From an uncultured Prevotellaceae bacterium (GTDB lineage Bacteria; Bacteroidota; Bacteroidia; Bacteroidales; Muribaculaceae), in NCBI GenBank assembly GCA_900318645.1, contig ONLH01000003.1, forward strand, positions 62,001 to 126,000: 64,000 nucleotides of DNA, given 5' to 3'. The notes beneath the pieces are model-generated. The model was not told the origin of the DNA. It made no database searches and worked only from the letters and a program-made list of their open reading frames with translations. Below, piece by piece: positions 17,250-27,286 of the stretch (its first letter is position 1; the number at the start of each line of letters is the position of its first letter). Both the position numbers and the translations under genes were made by a program.

Positions 17250-20200
17250 ATGAGCAAAGTGACAAAACTTCAACTTGCATGTGTGGCAGTACTGGCCTTC
17301 TTCTGCGCCAGTTTTGCCAACGCGTTCAATGTGTCGCATTATGCGACGACATCGAAGCTTGCCTCTGGCAAATGGGTGAAAATCTCCATTCCTGAGAATG
17401 GTGTGTATGAAATCACTTATGATGAACTTCTGGAGATGGGTTTCAGCGATCCTACCAGGGTCAGTGTCTATGGCTCTGGTGGCACCAAGATCAGTGAGGT
17501 GCTTAACGGCAACGCTCCTGATGACTTGAATCGTGTGCCCTTCATTCGCAGCAACAACAAGATTATTTTCTATGGTTGCGGTCCCATTAGTTTCGCCATT
17601 ACAGACTACAACACGATTCCCCGCTTCACGCGTACGTTCAACCCCTATTCCCAGGTGGGCTGTTATTTCTTGTCTGACTATTCGACGGGTGATCTGCGTC
17701 CGACCAAGAAATCTACCGTGACGGTCAACACCTTTGTGAACACTCCCATGAGTCTGGGCTATTTCTATCATGAGAAGGAGCAGACTTCATTGAGCAGTTC
17801 AGGTAAGGAAATGCTGGGTGAGGACTTCAGCAATGGTGGTGTGATGGTGGATTACTACCTGCCTGACATTGCCGACAGCAGCGTCGTTGTCCACACGGCA
17901 ATCAGTGCCAATGTATCGGTCACTACCTTTGCTTCGGCCGTACTGCACAGTGGCGGTGCAAGTGACAGCACCAACTACTCGTTGTCGATGTCGCGCATCT
18001 ATACGCCGTCGCAGCATGTGCTCTACAACAATGCGTCTCCCTATGCTTACGTCAAGTTGACCCATCCTTCCGAGCATGGCCAGTTTGAGCCTTACTTGCG
18101 TTACAATAGCGACAGTTACAATATCACCACTCAGCGTCTGGACTACTTCATCTTGAGCTACAAGCACATGAATGTCATTCATGAGGATCACGACGGCCAG
18201 ATGCTGATGGGCTATGCAGCTACGCGTGGCAATGAGCGTTTCATGCTCCCCAACGCCTCACCCAATACTGTTGTATGGTTCATCAACAACCCTGCAAGCC
18301 CGCAGGAGGTGACCACCGCTGCCTATAACGACGAGAGCGGACAAGGCCTCTGTTTCTACGCCACCAGTGTGACGTCGGCTCAGTATGTCGCCTTTGATCC
18401 CACCATGACGTTGAAGAAGATCATCGCCTTTGAGGACGTCGAGAACCAGAACCTCCACGGCATGCCAGTGCCCGATATGCTCATCATCACCGATAAGTCC
18501 TATCACGAGCAGGCTCAGCGCATTGCTGACCTCCATGCTGCTGTAGACGGACTGGATGTTGCTGTCGTTGACCAGGACAAGGTGTTCAACGAGTTCTCGA
18601 GTGGTACTCGTGACGGTATGGCCTACCGCTTGATCTGCAAGATGTTCTATGATCGCAACAAGGACAAGTTCAAGAACCTGTTGATCTTCGGTACGGGTAC
18701 GTTTGACAACCGTGAATTGATGGGTAACCATCCCAATGCTCTGCTCACCTACCAGAGTGACAACAGCCACTATGAGGACTTCTCCTTTACCAGTGATGAC
18801 TTCTTTGGCTTCATGGATGACAACTCGGGTGCCAACGTGATCAGTGATAAGATCAGGATTGGTGTCGGCCGTTACACCACTACCACCGTTGATGAAGCCA
18901 AGAGCGACGTTGACAAGCTGGTGGAATACTACGCTAACCCTGACTATGGCGTATGGCGTAACAACACGATGGTAGCTAGTGACAGCCCCGAGAATGGTCA
19001 GTACATGTTCCAGGGCGAGGGCTACAAGAACATGATTGATAACGACCTAAAGACGGGTATGCACGTGACGACGATTCACAATACCATGTATTCCCGCTCA
19101 CCGGTTGAGAACAATATCGAGATCGACCGCAAGACGGCAACCGAGGCCAAGCAGCTGTGGAGCAACCTCCACAAGAACGGCTTGTATTATGCTACCTATG
19201 TGGGCCATGCCGGTGCTATCAGCTTCACCAAGCACAACAATTTGTGGGTGACTGGTGACGTTGCCAGCACGAGCTATAGCCACTATCCCATCATGTCCAC
19301 TGCCTGCTGTGACGTTGCTCACTACGACAACGGTAGCCGTGGCATCGCCGACCTGATGTTCCACAAGCGTAACGGTGGTACTATCGCCATGCTCGCCAGC
19401 TCGCGTATGGTATATGCCAATGATAATGATAAGCTCAATACCTTCTTCATCAATGCGCTCTTCAGCCATGATGCCAAGGGTGTGATGCCTACCCTGGGCG
19501 AAGCTTATGTAGCTGCTAAGACCGGCTTCACCTCGGCCAACACCAACAAGATGTCGTTCTTCCTGCTGGGTGACCCCGCTATTAAGTTCAACTATCCCAT
19601 CTCGCGCTTCAAACTCATGGAGGTGAATGGTGCCAACATGAACGATAATAGCGATGTCCCCATGCTCAGGCCGCTCAAGAAGTTTGAGGTAACAGCTCAT
19701 GTCATGGATGCCGACGGTAACCTTGACACCAGCTTTAACGGTGATGCAACGATGACTCTCTATGACAAGGAAGAGTTGTTCACGACCATTACCATGCCGG
19801 TCAACAACGTGAGTGTAGCCCGCGATATCTATTTCAACCGTGACAAGCTTTCAGAGGTGACGGGACGCGTTGTGAATGGTGTGTTCACCGCCTCAATGAT
19901 TGTTCCCGAGGATCCCAGGGCCATTAACGAGAATGTATTGCTGCGCGTTTATGCCCACAAGGACAACAGCAACTATATGGTGAACGGTTTCACAAAGGAT
20001 ATCAAGATGCTTGCCTATGACGCTAACATGGCCCTCAACGATACCCAGAATCCTGTCATCACCAGCATGTATATCAATGATGAGAGCAGTTTCAATTACG
20101 GCTCGGTGGTTGGTACCAACTCGATGCTCTATATCACTGCTGTCGATGATCAGGCCATCTGTGTCCGTGAGAACTCGATGGATCGTAGCATGAGCCTTCT

Positions 20201-20696
20201 CCTGGATGGTGGTAAGCCCTCCTATCAGGATATCACTTCCTATGCTTCGCTCAGTGACAACGGTAAGACCGTGAATGTTGAGTTCCCCCTCAACAACCTG
20301 GGTGAGGGTCTGCACACCTTGACCTACGTCGTTTATGACATGCTGGGCAACTCTGCCGAGCGCACGATCACCTTCATGGTGGGCCAGACTGGTGCAGTAG
20401 ATCTGGTGGCCGACAAACTGCCTGCCATCCTCAACGAGGAAGTCAACTTTGATATCGTTACCGAGACGTCCCTCAAGCCCGAGGTGATTGTCCGTGTGAC
20501 TGACGCTACTGGTAACCTGATGTGGATGACCACTACCGACACCTTCCCCGTTACTTGGGACATGAAGGACATGAACGGTAATAAGGTGCCCGCTGGTCTG
20601 TACCGCTACTTCGGTACCTACAACGACGGTATCAACTTCGGTGGCACGCCCATCAACAAGCTCATCGTTCTTGACCCCGTCAAGAGAGCCAACTGA
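17250..20696 (+). CDS. PorU-like C25 family cysteine peptidase, paralog 2
   Basis: This 1148-residue protein is a full-length paralog of 12185-15625. It has a signal peptide (about 1-25) and an N-terminal SGKWVKISIPENGVYEIT. The catalytic pair is His653 (YVGHAG) and Cys687, preceded by Cys686 in STACCDV, and their spacing of 34 equals the first copy. The C-terminal Ig/FlgD-like module contains VTDATGNLMW and VPAGLYRY and ends in IVLDPVKRAN. Both copies keep the catalytic residues and look intact. Either this is the canonical PorU and the other a specialised protease, or the reverse. It ends with a strong terminator (20720-20772). Confidence 0.82.
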   Translation: MSKVTKLQLACVAVLAFFCASFANAFNVSHYATTSKLASGKWVKISIPENGVYEITYDELLEMGFSDPTRVSVYGSGGTKISEVLNGNAPDDLNRVPFIRSNNKIIFYGCGPISFAITDYNTIPRFTRTFNPYSQVGCYFLSDYSTGDLRPTKKSTVTVNTFVNTPMSLGYFYHEKEQTSLSSSGKEMLGEDFSNGGVMVDYYLPDIADSSVVVHTAISANVSVTTFASAVLHSGGASDSTNYSLSMSRIYTPSQHVLYNNASPYAYVKLTHPSEHGQFEPYLRYNSDSYNITTQRLDYFILSYKHMNVIHEDHDGQMLMGYAATRGNERFMLPNASPNTVVWFINNPASPQEVTTAAYNDESGQGLCFYATSVTSAQYVAFDPTMTLKKIIAFEDVENQNLHGMPVPDMLIITDKSYHEQAQRIADLHAAVDGLDVAVVDQDKVFNEFSSGTRDGMAYRLICKMFYDRNKDKFKNLLIFGTGTFDNRELMGNHPNALLTYQSDNSHYEDFSFTSDDFFGFMDDNSGANVISDKIRIGVGRYTTTTVDEAKSDVDKLVEYYANPDYGVWRNNTMVASDSPENGQYMFQGEGYKNMIDNDLKTGMHVTTIHNTMYSRSPVENNIEIDRKTATEAKQLWSNLHKNGLYYATYVGHAGAISFTKHNNLWVTGDVASTSYSHYPIMSTACCDVAHYDNGSRGIADLMFHKRNGGTIAMLASSRMVYANDNDKLNTFFINALFSHDAKGVMPTLGEAYVAAKTGFTSANTNKMSFFLLGDPAIKFNYPISRFKLMEVNGANMNDNSDVPMLRPLKKFEVTAHVMDADGNLDTSFNGDATMTLYDKEELFTTITMPVNNVSVARDIYFNRDKLSEVTGRVVNGVFTASMIVPEDPRAINENVLLRVYAHKDNSNYMVNGFTKDIKMLAYDANMALNDTQNPVITSMYINDESSFNYGSVVGTNSMLYITAVDDQAICVRENSMDRSMSLLLDGGKPSYQDITSYASLSDNGKTVNVEFPLNNLGEGLHTLTYVVYDMLGNSAERTITFMVGQTGAVDLVADKLPAILNEEVNFDIVTETSLKPEVIVRVTDATGNLMWMTTTDTFPVTWDMKDMNGNKVPAGLYRYFGTYNDGINFGGTPINKLIVLDPVKRAN

Positions 20697-20719
20697 TTGT
20701 TGACTATCCGATAAACAAA

Positions 20720-20772
20720 GTTCACACGGGAGCTTCCCCAGCCTAAAGGGAACTCCCGTGTGAACTGTTTTT
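20720..20772 (+). terminator. Intrinsic terminator after PorU-like gene 2
   Basis: GTTCACACGGGAG (20720-20732) pairs perfectly with CTCCCGTGTGAAC (20753-20765), followed by TGTTTTTG. Confidence 0.88.
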
Positions 20773-20820
20773 GTCCTATGGCATCCGCTACCGAATCATG
20801 AGCGGGTGCCGTTTGATATA

Positions 20821-20855
20821 AAGAAAGCGGGTGTGCCAAGAGATTGACACACCCA
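20821..20855 (-). terminator. Hairpin terminator of the ferredoxin gene
   Basis: GGGTGTG (20830-20836) pairs with CACACCC (20849-20855). On the minus strand it is followed by CGCTTTCTTT. It lies just past the ferredoxin stop at 20882. Confidence 0.65.
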
Positions 20856-20881
20856 CATGTTGTTTTGTTGTTGTTTCCGAA

Positions 20882-21052
20882 TTATTCGCCAGGAGCGATT
20901 GCACCAGTGGGGCAAGCGTCAGCGCAAGTGCCGCAGTCGAGGCAGGTGTCGGGATCGATCGAATAGATGTCGCCTTCCTTGATGGCGTCGGCGGGGCATA
21001 CTGACTGGCAAGTTCCACATGCCACGCAGCTGTCAGAAATTATATAAGCCAT
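20882..21052 (-). CDS. 2[4Fe-4S] ferredoxin, 56 aa
   Basis: This is a small ferredoxin with two classical cluster-binding motifs: CVACGTCQSVCP (residues 9-20) and CLDCGTCADACP (residues 37-48), each CxxCxxCxxxCP. The protein starts MAYIISDSCVACG and ends TGAIAPGE, the normal length for clostridial-type ferredoxins. It is a soluble electron carrier, for example for pyruvate:ferredoxin oxidoreductase or hydrogenase. It is monocistronic, with a promoter box at 21106-21113 and a terminator at 20821-20855. Confidence 0.95.
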   Translation of the reverse strand: MAYIISDSCVACGTCQSVCPADAIKEGDIYSIDPDTCLDCGTCADACPTGAIAPGE

Positions 21053-21105
21053 AGTACGATAAATTTAATGTGAATTAGTTAATAATGTAAAAGTAAACAG
21101 TACGG

Positions 21106-21113
21106 CAAAAGTA
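21106..21113 (-). promoter_or_regulatory. Promoter -7 box of the ferredoxin gene
   Basis: The minus strand reads TACTTTTG, 53 bases upstream of the ferredoxin ATG. Confidence 0.55.
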
Positions 21114-21208
21114 GTGCTTTTATTTTAATTGGTAGCATGTTTTACCGTTTTTTCTTTGGCATAAGTCATTTTTTTGTGTTTTAGTGTTCATTTCTCGTGG
21201 AAATTTCG

Positions 21209-21216
21209 TACCTTTG
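21209..21216 (+). promoter_or_regulatory. Promoter -7 box of the SUI1-like gene
   Basis: TACCTTTG matches TAnnTTTG and lies 56 bases upstream of the ATG at 21273. It rules out the longer frame that opens at 21174. Confidence 0.55.
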
Positions 21217-21272
21217 ATGTGGGAGATGCAGGAAAGTTTAATTGCACCCAAATTTTTTTCAAGAAAAGGACT

Positions 21273-21632
21273 ATGAACACGACCGACTGGAAAGACGCGC
21301 TGGGCAAAGCGTTCAACATGCCCGTCCCCGAGGATAACCCGACAGACGAACAACAGCCGCAACCCGAGGACCGCGGCGACGCCTTGGAACAGCAGGGCAA
21401 AGCCCGCCTTGACATCGTGCTGGAGAAGAAGGGGCGCGGCGGCAAGCAGGCAACCATTGTGACCGGTTTCACTTGTGATGAAGCCGCCCTCAAGGATGTG
21501 GCGTCGAGGCTCAAGCGTTCGCTGGGTGTGGGCGGTAGTGCCCGCGGCGGTGAGATATTGATACAGGGCGACTTCCGCCAGCGCGTGCTCGCCGAGTTGA
21601 CAACGATGGGTTTCAAGGCCCGCATCATTTAA
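21273..21632 (+). CDS. SUI1/eIF1-like translation factor, 119 aa
   Basis: The first 45 residues are acidic and glutamine-rich and probably disordered. The rest matches the eIF1/SUI1 fold (bacterial YciH type): LEKKGRGGKQATIVTGF, then LKRSLGVGGSARGGEILIQG and RQRVLAELTTMGFKARII. Eukaryotic relatives act in start-codon selection; the bacterial role is poorly known. The ATG at 21273 was chosen because the promoter box at 21209-21216 lies inside the longer frame. It ends 28 bases before the helicase-nuclease gene, so the two may be co-transcribed. Confidence 0.88.
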   Translation: MNTTDWKDALGKAFNMPVPEDNPTDEQQPQPEDRGDALEQQGKARLDIVLEKKGRGGKQATIVTGFTCDEAALKDVASRLKRSLGVGGSARGGEILIQGDFRQRVLAELTTMGFKARII

Positions 21633-21660
21633 CATTACCTTATATTTAGCATATCTCGTT

Positions 21661-24600
21661 ATGATGGAGAAAAACGACAATCACTCTCACAACCTGCTGG
21701 TGATTAAGGCTTCGGCAGGATCAGGAAAGACTTATCGCCTCGCTCTGGAATATATCCGTCACCTGTTGTTCACCACGAGTGACGGCAGTGACCACCTGGT
21801 GGCCCGCCGGGCTGCTGGCGATACCCGGCCACTCAACGCTCACCGCAACCTGCTTGCCATCACCTTTACCAACAAGGCGACCGACGAGATGAAGGAGCGT
21901 ATCGTTGCCGAACTCTACCGGTTGTCACAGCCAGGCGTCAAGAGCGATTATCTGGCCGACTTCATGCAGGAGTCCCAACTCAACGAGCCTGCAGTGCGCT
22001 CGTTGGCACGGCTGGCATTGAATGAGTTGCTGTTTGATTACAGTAACTTCAACGTGAGTACCATTGACTCGTTTTTCCAGACCATCCTGCGCAACTTCGC
22101 TCGTGAACTGGACCGTGATTTCAATTACGACATCCAGCTTGACGAGGATTATGCCGTGAGGGTGGCTGTCCACAATTTCCTGCTGTCGTTGGGTACCGAG
22201 GCCAAGCCCACCCAGCTTGACCAGTGGGTGAAGGATTACCAGCGCCATCTGATACGCAGCGAGGCCGAGAAAAAGGATTGGAGGTTCTTTAACGACAATG
22301 GTAGCTTGAATACCTTTGCTAAGCAGATCAATAGCGAGTTGTTCCGTTCCAGGATGAGCGAGATACGTGACTATCTGGGGAAAGTGGACGATAAGGGTCA
22401 TTTCTGCAACGATTTTTCCAAGATTCGCCACTTCAAGCAACTGATGCATGAGGCGGTCAAGCGCGTGAACGATAGGATTGATGGAGGACTGGCTCAGCTG
22501 CGTGATGCGTTAGCGCCATTTGACGGCGTGATGAAAAATACCTTGAAGAATTGGTATGCCAAGAAGGAGATAGAACCGCTGTCTGATTCTCTGTCCCAAG
22601 CCGACGAGGACAAAATCCGCACCCAGTTTACCAAGGGGAATGTCCCAGATGATGCAACGGTGACCGCCATCCATCAACTGGTGAGCGGGCATTTTTCCGA
22701 CCGCCATCTGGCCGATTTCTTTCAGCACATTGAGGATAACCTGGGCCTCTTGGGTATGCTGGCGATGATAGACCTCTTCCTTGAGGAATACCGCCATGAG
22801 ACCAACTCCATCCTCATCGGGGATACCAATGAACTCATCGGCACCGTGCTTGATAGCGGCTCAGACTTCGTGTTTGAGCGTGTGGGAACGACGATAGCCC
22901 ATTTCATGATCGACGAGTTCCAGGATACAAGCACCAAGCAGTATGAGAACTTCCGTGGCTTGCTTCAGGAAAGTCTGGCCAGCGGTCACTTCAATATGCT
23001 CATCGGTGATGCCAAGCAGTCTATCTATCGTTTCCGCAATGCCGACCTCACCGTGTTCCGCGAGCGGGTGGGGCAGGACTTTGCTGGCGAGATTAACGAT
23101 GGACGTAAGCATGATGATTCACAGCCCGATGACAACCGTCCCACCTCGACGAACTACCGCAGCTCGCGCAATATCATCGACTTCAACAACAAGCTGTTTG
23201 AGTTCCTGCGTGACGTGTACCATGACCGTCCCACGGTCGTCAGCACATACGGTGATATTGAGCAGGGCATGCCCGCCAACATCGATACCAAGGCACCAGG
23301 CTATGTGTGCCTGATGGCGGCCAATTACAAACGCCTGCTTGATGACCCCGTGGTGCAGGCGGCAAAGCCTGCCGACCTAGAGGTGTCCGATAATAAGGAT
23401 GTGGATGTGCTGGCTGTGCTGCCGGGCTATCTGCTCAAACTGCATGAGCGTTTTGACTGGGGACGCATCGGCATCCTGGTCAATGCTCACTCCGATGGCG
23501 ACAAGGTGGTGGACTGCATCCTTGACTATAACAAACGTACCGACGGCGAGAAGATACACATCATCTCGGGCGAGTCGCTGTTGCTCAACAATTCGCCCAT
23601 CATCCGACGCATCATTGCTATGTTGCGCTTCATTGACATCAGCCAATTCTGCGCTGCCGACGAGGCCGATGATACCGATGACGAGAAAGACGACATCCAG
23701 CAGAGGATGATTCGCAAGCGATTGAGCGACAGGAGACTATATACGGCACTCAACGAGTATATCAAGGTCGTAGCTGCTAATCCTAATGCGTCTCCCGAAG
23801 AGAATGGTGAAATGCTGCAGCAGTGTCTGGAGGCCATTAGTATCGCCTCCGAGGGCAACCAAGAAGACGAGCAACCGATGGCTGTGACGCTTGAACAACT
23901 CCTGCCACCAGCCGGAGAGCTCACAACGCTGGTGAGCATCGTTGAGACCATCGTGGCGCACTTCAAGCGTGGTGATAGCGGTCATGACGTGGACCGCGAG
24001 GTGGCCTTCCTGCTGGCGTTCCAAGATACGGTGATGCAGTTCAGTTCACAGCGCAATGGCGGGAGCGTGAGAGAGTTCCTCAAGTTCTGGGACGAGAAGA
24101 AAAACAAACTTGCCGTGAGCAGTGCCGATGGCGGTGATGCCATCAACATCATGACCATCCATGCGGCCAAGGGACTGGAATTTGACTGCGTTGTCATCCC
24201 CTATGCCAAGTGGGAAATGGATGGCAACTCGTTGGAGAAGGCTTATTGGATGCCGCGTGAGGACTTTGTCGATACCTTGAAGAATCCCGTTTTTGACGGA
24301 CTGTCATGGACGACCGACGAGGTGCCTCCGTTACTGCATGTCAAAAAGACGGCATCCGTGGAATTGACACGTGCTGGCGTCTTCGGTGGTCAGGCTGCTG
24401 TCTTTGTCAATAAGCAGGTGGATGATGTGCTCATCGACAACCTCAACAAGACCTACGTTGCCATGACGCGTCCGCGCACCGAGTTGCACATCTTTACTGC
24501 TGGCACCAGCAACACCATTGCGCCGTTGCTCACTGAGTTTGCCGACTCCAGCGGTGTGATGACGCCCAGCGCAACGGTAGAGGGTTGGTATGAAGTGGGC

Positions 24601-25254
24601 ACACCGCTCACCAGGGAACAGATGGAAGACCTGCGCCGCCAGCGACAAGGCGAAACGGATTCTGGCGCTGTTCAGGCAGCCATTGCTGGCTACACCGTCA
24701 ATGACATCCCCATGCAGTTGCGCGTGAGGGTAGAGCACGCCTCCAGTTCCAGCATCGATGCGGGATTAAGGCTGCACAGCCTGATGAGCCGCATCAATGA
24801 CCGCAATGACGTAGATCGCGTGATTGATAATGCCCTCAAGCATGGAGTCATCACCACTGGTGATCCCGATGACCCTTGTGGCATTGATAGCGTCAACGCC
24901 CACGTGCGTCGTCCCATTCTTGATCAAGGCACCCGTGTCGCAGCCTGGTTTGACACCGCCAATACGGTTTATAGCGAACGCACCATCACCACTGCCAGCG
25001 ACTCCCTGTGGGCCGAGGACGGCATCGAGAACATACGTCCTGATCGCATCGTTCGCCTCCCCGACGGCCAGTTGATCGTCATTGACTACAAGAGCGGCCA
25101 GCGCGATGACAAGCGCTACCTGCGCCAGCTGAACCGCTACATTGCCAAGCTGCGTCTCATCTTCCCCGGCACTCCTATCGCCGGCCGCATCTGGTACATC
25201 ACCCATGACCTCATCCTTGACGAGACTGGCAAGACAATAAGTTTCCAGTTATAA
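21661..25254 (+). CDS. UvrD-type helicase with RecB-like nuclease domain (AddA/RecB-like)
   Basis: The 1197-residue protein has a Walker A motif KASAGSGKT (16-24), motif Ia TFTNKATDEMKERI, the DExx motif IDEFQDTS (Asp418, Glu419), a GDAKQSIYRFRNADL motif III, and a C-terminal helicase region with IMTIHAAKGLEFD and YVAMTRPRTELH. The C-terminus carries a RecB/AddA-type nuclease motif: Asp1128 in PDRIV and Asp1142-Tyr-Lys1144 in VIDYKSGQ. It should be the ATP-dependent helicase-exonuclease subunit that processes double-strand ends for RecA. The usual AddB-like partner is not adjacent. A second ATG one codon later is equally possible. Confidence 0.9.
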   Translation: MMEKNDNHSHNLLVIKASAGSGKTYRLALEYIRHLLFTTSDGSDHLVARRAAGDTRPLNAHRNLLAITFTNKATDEMKERIVAELYRLSQPGVKSDYLADFMQESQLNEPAVRSLARLALNELLFDYSNFNVSTIDSFFQTILRNFARELDRDFNYDIQLDEDYAVRVAVHNFLLSLGTEAKPTQLDQWVKDYQRHLIRSEAEKKDWRFFNDNGSLNTFAKQINSELFRSRMSEIRDYLGKVDDKGHFCNDFSKIRHFKQLMHEAVKRVNDRIDGGLAQLRDALAPFDGVMKNTLKNWYAKKEIEPLSDSLSQADEDKIRTQFTKGNVPDDATVTAIHQLVSGHFSDRHLADFFQHIEDNLGLLGMLAMIDLFLEEYRHETNSILIGDTNELIGTVLDSGSDFVFERVGTTIAHFMIDEFQDTSTKQYENFRGLLQESLASGHFNMLIGDAKQSIYRFRNADLTVFRERVGQDFAGEINDGRKHDDSQPDDNRPTSTNYRSSRNIIDFNNKLFEFLRDVYHDRPTVVSTYGDIEQGMPANIDTKAPGYVCLMAANYKRLLDDPVVQAAKPADLEVSDNKDVDVLAVLPGYLLKLHERFDWGRIGILVNAHSDGDKVVDCILDYNKRTDGEKIHIISGESLLLNNSPIIRRIIAMLRFIDISQFCAADEADDTDDEKDDIQQRMIRKRLSDRRLYTALNEYIKVVAANPNASPEENGEMLQQCLEAISIASEGNQEDEQPMAVTLEQLLPPAGELTTLVSIVETIVAHFKRGDSGHDVDREVAFLLAFQDTVMQFSSQRNGGSVREFLKFWDEKKNKLAVSSADGGDAINIMTIHAAKGLEFDCVVIPYAKWEMDGNSLEKAYWMPREDFVDTLKNPVFDGLSWTTDEVPPLLHVKKTASVELTRAGVFGGQAAVFVNKQVDDVLIDNLNKTYVAMTRPRTELHIFTAGTSNTIAPLLTEFADSSGVMTPSATVEGWYEVGTPLTREQMEDLRRQRQGETDSGAVQAAIAGYTVNDIPMQLRVRVEHASSSSIDAGLRLHSLMSRINDRNDVDRVIDNALKHGVITTGDPDDPCGIDSVNAHVRRPILDQGTRVAAWFDTANTVYSERTITTASDSLWAEDGIENIRPDRIVRLPDGQLIVIDYKSGQRDDKRYLRQLNRYIAKLRLIFPGTPIAGRIWYITHDLILDETGKTISFQL

Positions 25255-25256
25255 CT

Positions 25257-25322
25257 TCTCTAGCCCATAGTCAATCTAGATGATCTAGAGTTTCTAGATT
25301 GTCTAGAGCCTCTAGATGATCA
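25257..25322. repeat. CTAGA repeat before argS
   Basis: Seven CTAGA/CTAGC units about 9-11 bases apart lie between the helicase stop and the argS promoter. Confidence 0.85.
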
Positions 25323-25373
25323 AGAGAAACTATAAACTAGGGCTGTCAAGACTTGAAAGTGAAAACTTTTTTG

Positions 25374-25381
25374 TACCTTTG
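25374..25381 (+). promoter_or_regulatory. Promoter -7 box of argS
   Basis: TACCTTTG at 25374-25381 lies 44 bases upstream of the ATG at 25425 and fixes that start over the longer frame opening at 25353. Confidence 0.6.
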
Positions 25382-25424
25382 CAGTTTAAACGTGATTGAT
25401 AACAATAAAAAACTACTATATACT

Positions 25425-27209
25425 ATGTCGATTGATCAGATATTGGCTGAGGGTACTGCGTTGGCAGTGAAGGAGTTGTATGGCGTGGATTTTCCCGCCG
25501 AGAAGATTGTTCCCCAGACGACGAGGAAGGAGTTTGAGGGCAATTTGACGATTGTGGTGTTCCCGTTCCTGAAGGCGTCGCACAAGGCGCCCGACGTGAC
25601 GGCACAGGAGATTGGTGAGCACATGTTGGCTCACTGCGAGGCTGTGGAGAAGTTCAATGTCATCAAGGGCTTCCTGAACATTACCGTCAAGCCGTCGTTC
25701 TGGACCAGCGTGCTGCGCCACGTTGCCGAGACGCCTAATTATGGCTTTACACCCGTCACCGACGATAGCCAGCTGGTGATGATTGAGTACTCATCACCCA
25801 ATACCAACAAGCCTTTGCACCTGGGCCATGTGCGCAACAACCTGCTGGGCTACAGCCTGTCGTGCATCATGGAGGCCAATGGCTACAAGGTGGTCAAGAC
25901 CAACATCGTCAATGACCGCGGCATCCACATCTGCAAGTCGATGCTGGCTTGGCTCAAGTGGGGCAACGGTGCCACTCCCGAGTCCACGGGTCTGAAGGGT
26001 GACCACCTGATCGGCGACTTCTATGTATTGTTTGACAAGCACTACAAGGCCGAGATCAAGGAACTCGTTGAGAAGGGCATGAGCCCCGAGGAGGCCGAGA
26101 AGCAGGCCCCGCTTATCCAGGAGGCACACGACATGCTGCGTCGTTGGGAAGCCGGCGATCCCGAGGTGCGCGCCCTGTGGGAAAAGATGAACAATTGGGT
26201 ATATGCCGGTTTTGACGAGACCTACCGTCGCATGGGCGTCTCGTTTGACAAGATTTATTACGAGAGTGATACCTATCTGGTGGGCCGCGACACCGTGCTT
26301 GAGGGACTTGATAAGGGTATCTTCTACCGCAAGGAGGATAATAGCGTGTGGGCCGACCTCACAGCCGATGGTCTGGACCACAAGTTGTTGCTTCGCAGCG
26401 ACGGTACGTCGGTCTATATGACGCAGGACATCGGTACTGCCCAGCTGCGTTACAAGGATTATCCTATCGACCGCATGATCTATGTTGTGGGCAATGAGCA
26501 GAACTACCATTTCCAGGTGCTCTCGCTGCTGCTTGACAAGCTCGGCTTCAAGTGGGGTAAGGATCTGGTGCACTTCTCCTATGGTATGGTAGAACTGCCC
26601 AACGGCAAGATGAAGTCCCGCGAGGGTACCGTCGTTGATGCCGATGAGCTGATGGACGAGATGATTGAGACCGCTACCGACATGGCCAACGAGCCCGGTC
26701 GTCTGCAGGGCGTGCCCGAGGACGAGCGCGACGACGTGCTGCGCATGATCGGCTTGGGTGCCTTGAAGTACTTCATCCTCAAGGTGGACCCGAGGAAGAC
26801 CATGCTGTTCGACCCCAGCGAGTCCATCGACTTCAACGGCAACACGGGTCCCTTCATCCAATACACCTATGCCCGCATCCAGTCGGTACTTCGCAAGTGC
26901 TGTGAGGACTACAAGGCTGTGGATATCAGTTCGGTGGCTCCCAACGAGAAGGAAACCTCGCTGATCCAGCGTCTGGCCGACTTCGCCTCGGTAGTTGCCG
27001 ATGCCGGCCGCAACTACAGCCCCGCGCTCATCGCCAACTATGTCTATGACCTGGCCAAGGAATACAACCAGTTCTATCACGACTGCAGCATCCTCAAGGA
27101 GCAGGACGAAAAGGTGCGCTGCTTCCGCCAGCTGCTGAGCGAGACCGTTGCCGACGTCATCAAGCGCGGCATGTCGCTGCTGGGCATTGAGATGCCGAAC
27201 CGCATGTAA
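25425..27209 (+). CDS. argS: Arginyl-tRNA synthetase
   Basis: The 594-residue class I synthetase charges tRNA-Arg. The HIGH-type signature appears as SSPNTNKPLHLGHVRNNLLG at about residue 120-139, and the KMSKS-equivalent loop as GKMKSREGTVVD around residue 395-406. An N-terminal Add-1-like domain starts at MSIDQILAEGTALAVKELYG. The C-terminal anticodon-binding helices end ...RGMSLLGIEMPNRM. Length fits the Bacteroidetes form. Expressed from its own promoter (25374-25381). Confidence 0.96.
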   Translation: MSIDQILAEGTALAVKELYGVDFPAEKIVPQTTRKEFEGNLTIVVFPFLKASHKAPDVTAQEIGEHMLAHCEAVEKFNVIKGFLNITVKPSFWTSVLRHVAETPNYGFTPVTDDSQLVMIEYSSPNTNKPLHLGHVRNNLLGYSLSCIMEANGYKVVKTNIVNDRGIHICKSMLAWLKWGNGATPESTGLKGDHLIGDFYVLFDKHYKAEIKELVEKGMSPEEAEKQAPLIQEAHDMLRRWEAGDPEVRALWEKMNNWVYAGFDETYRRMGVSFDKIYYESDTYLVGRDTVLEGLDKGIFYRKEDNSVWADLTADGLDHKLLLRSDGTSVYMTQDIGTAQLRYKDYPIDRMIYVVGNEQNYHFQVLSLLLDKLGFKWGKDLVHFSYGMVELPNGKMKSREGTVVDADELMDEMIETATDMANEPGRLQGVPEDERDDVLRMIGLGALKYFILKVDPRKTMLFDPSESIDFNGNTGPFIQYTYARIQSVLRKCCEDYKAVDISSVAPNEKETSLIQRLADFASVVADAGRNYSPALIANYVYDLAKEYNQFYHDCSILKEQDEKVRCFRQLLSETVADVIKRGMSLLGIEMPNRM

Positions 27210-27286
27210 CATGATGTGTCGGTGTCGCTGTTGGCATGGTTTTTGCTACTGAAAACAGAAAGACCTAAAACTGAAAATTAGAAACA

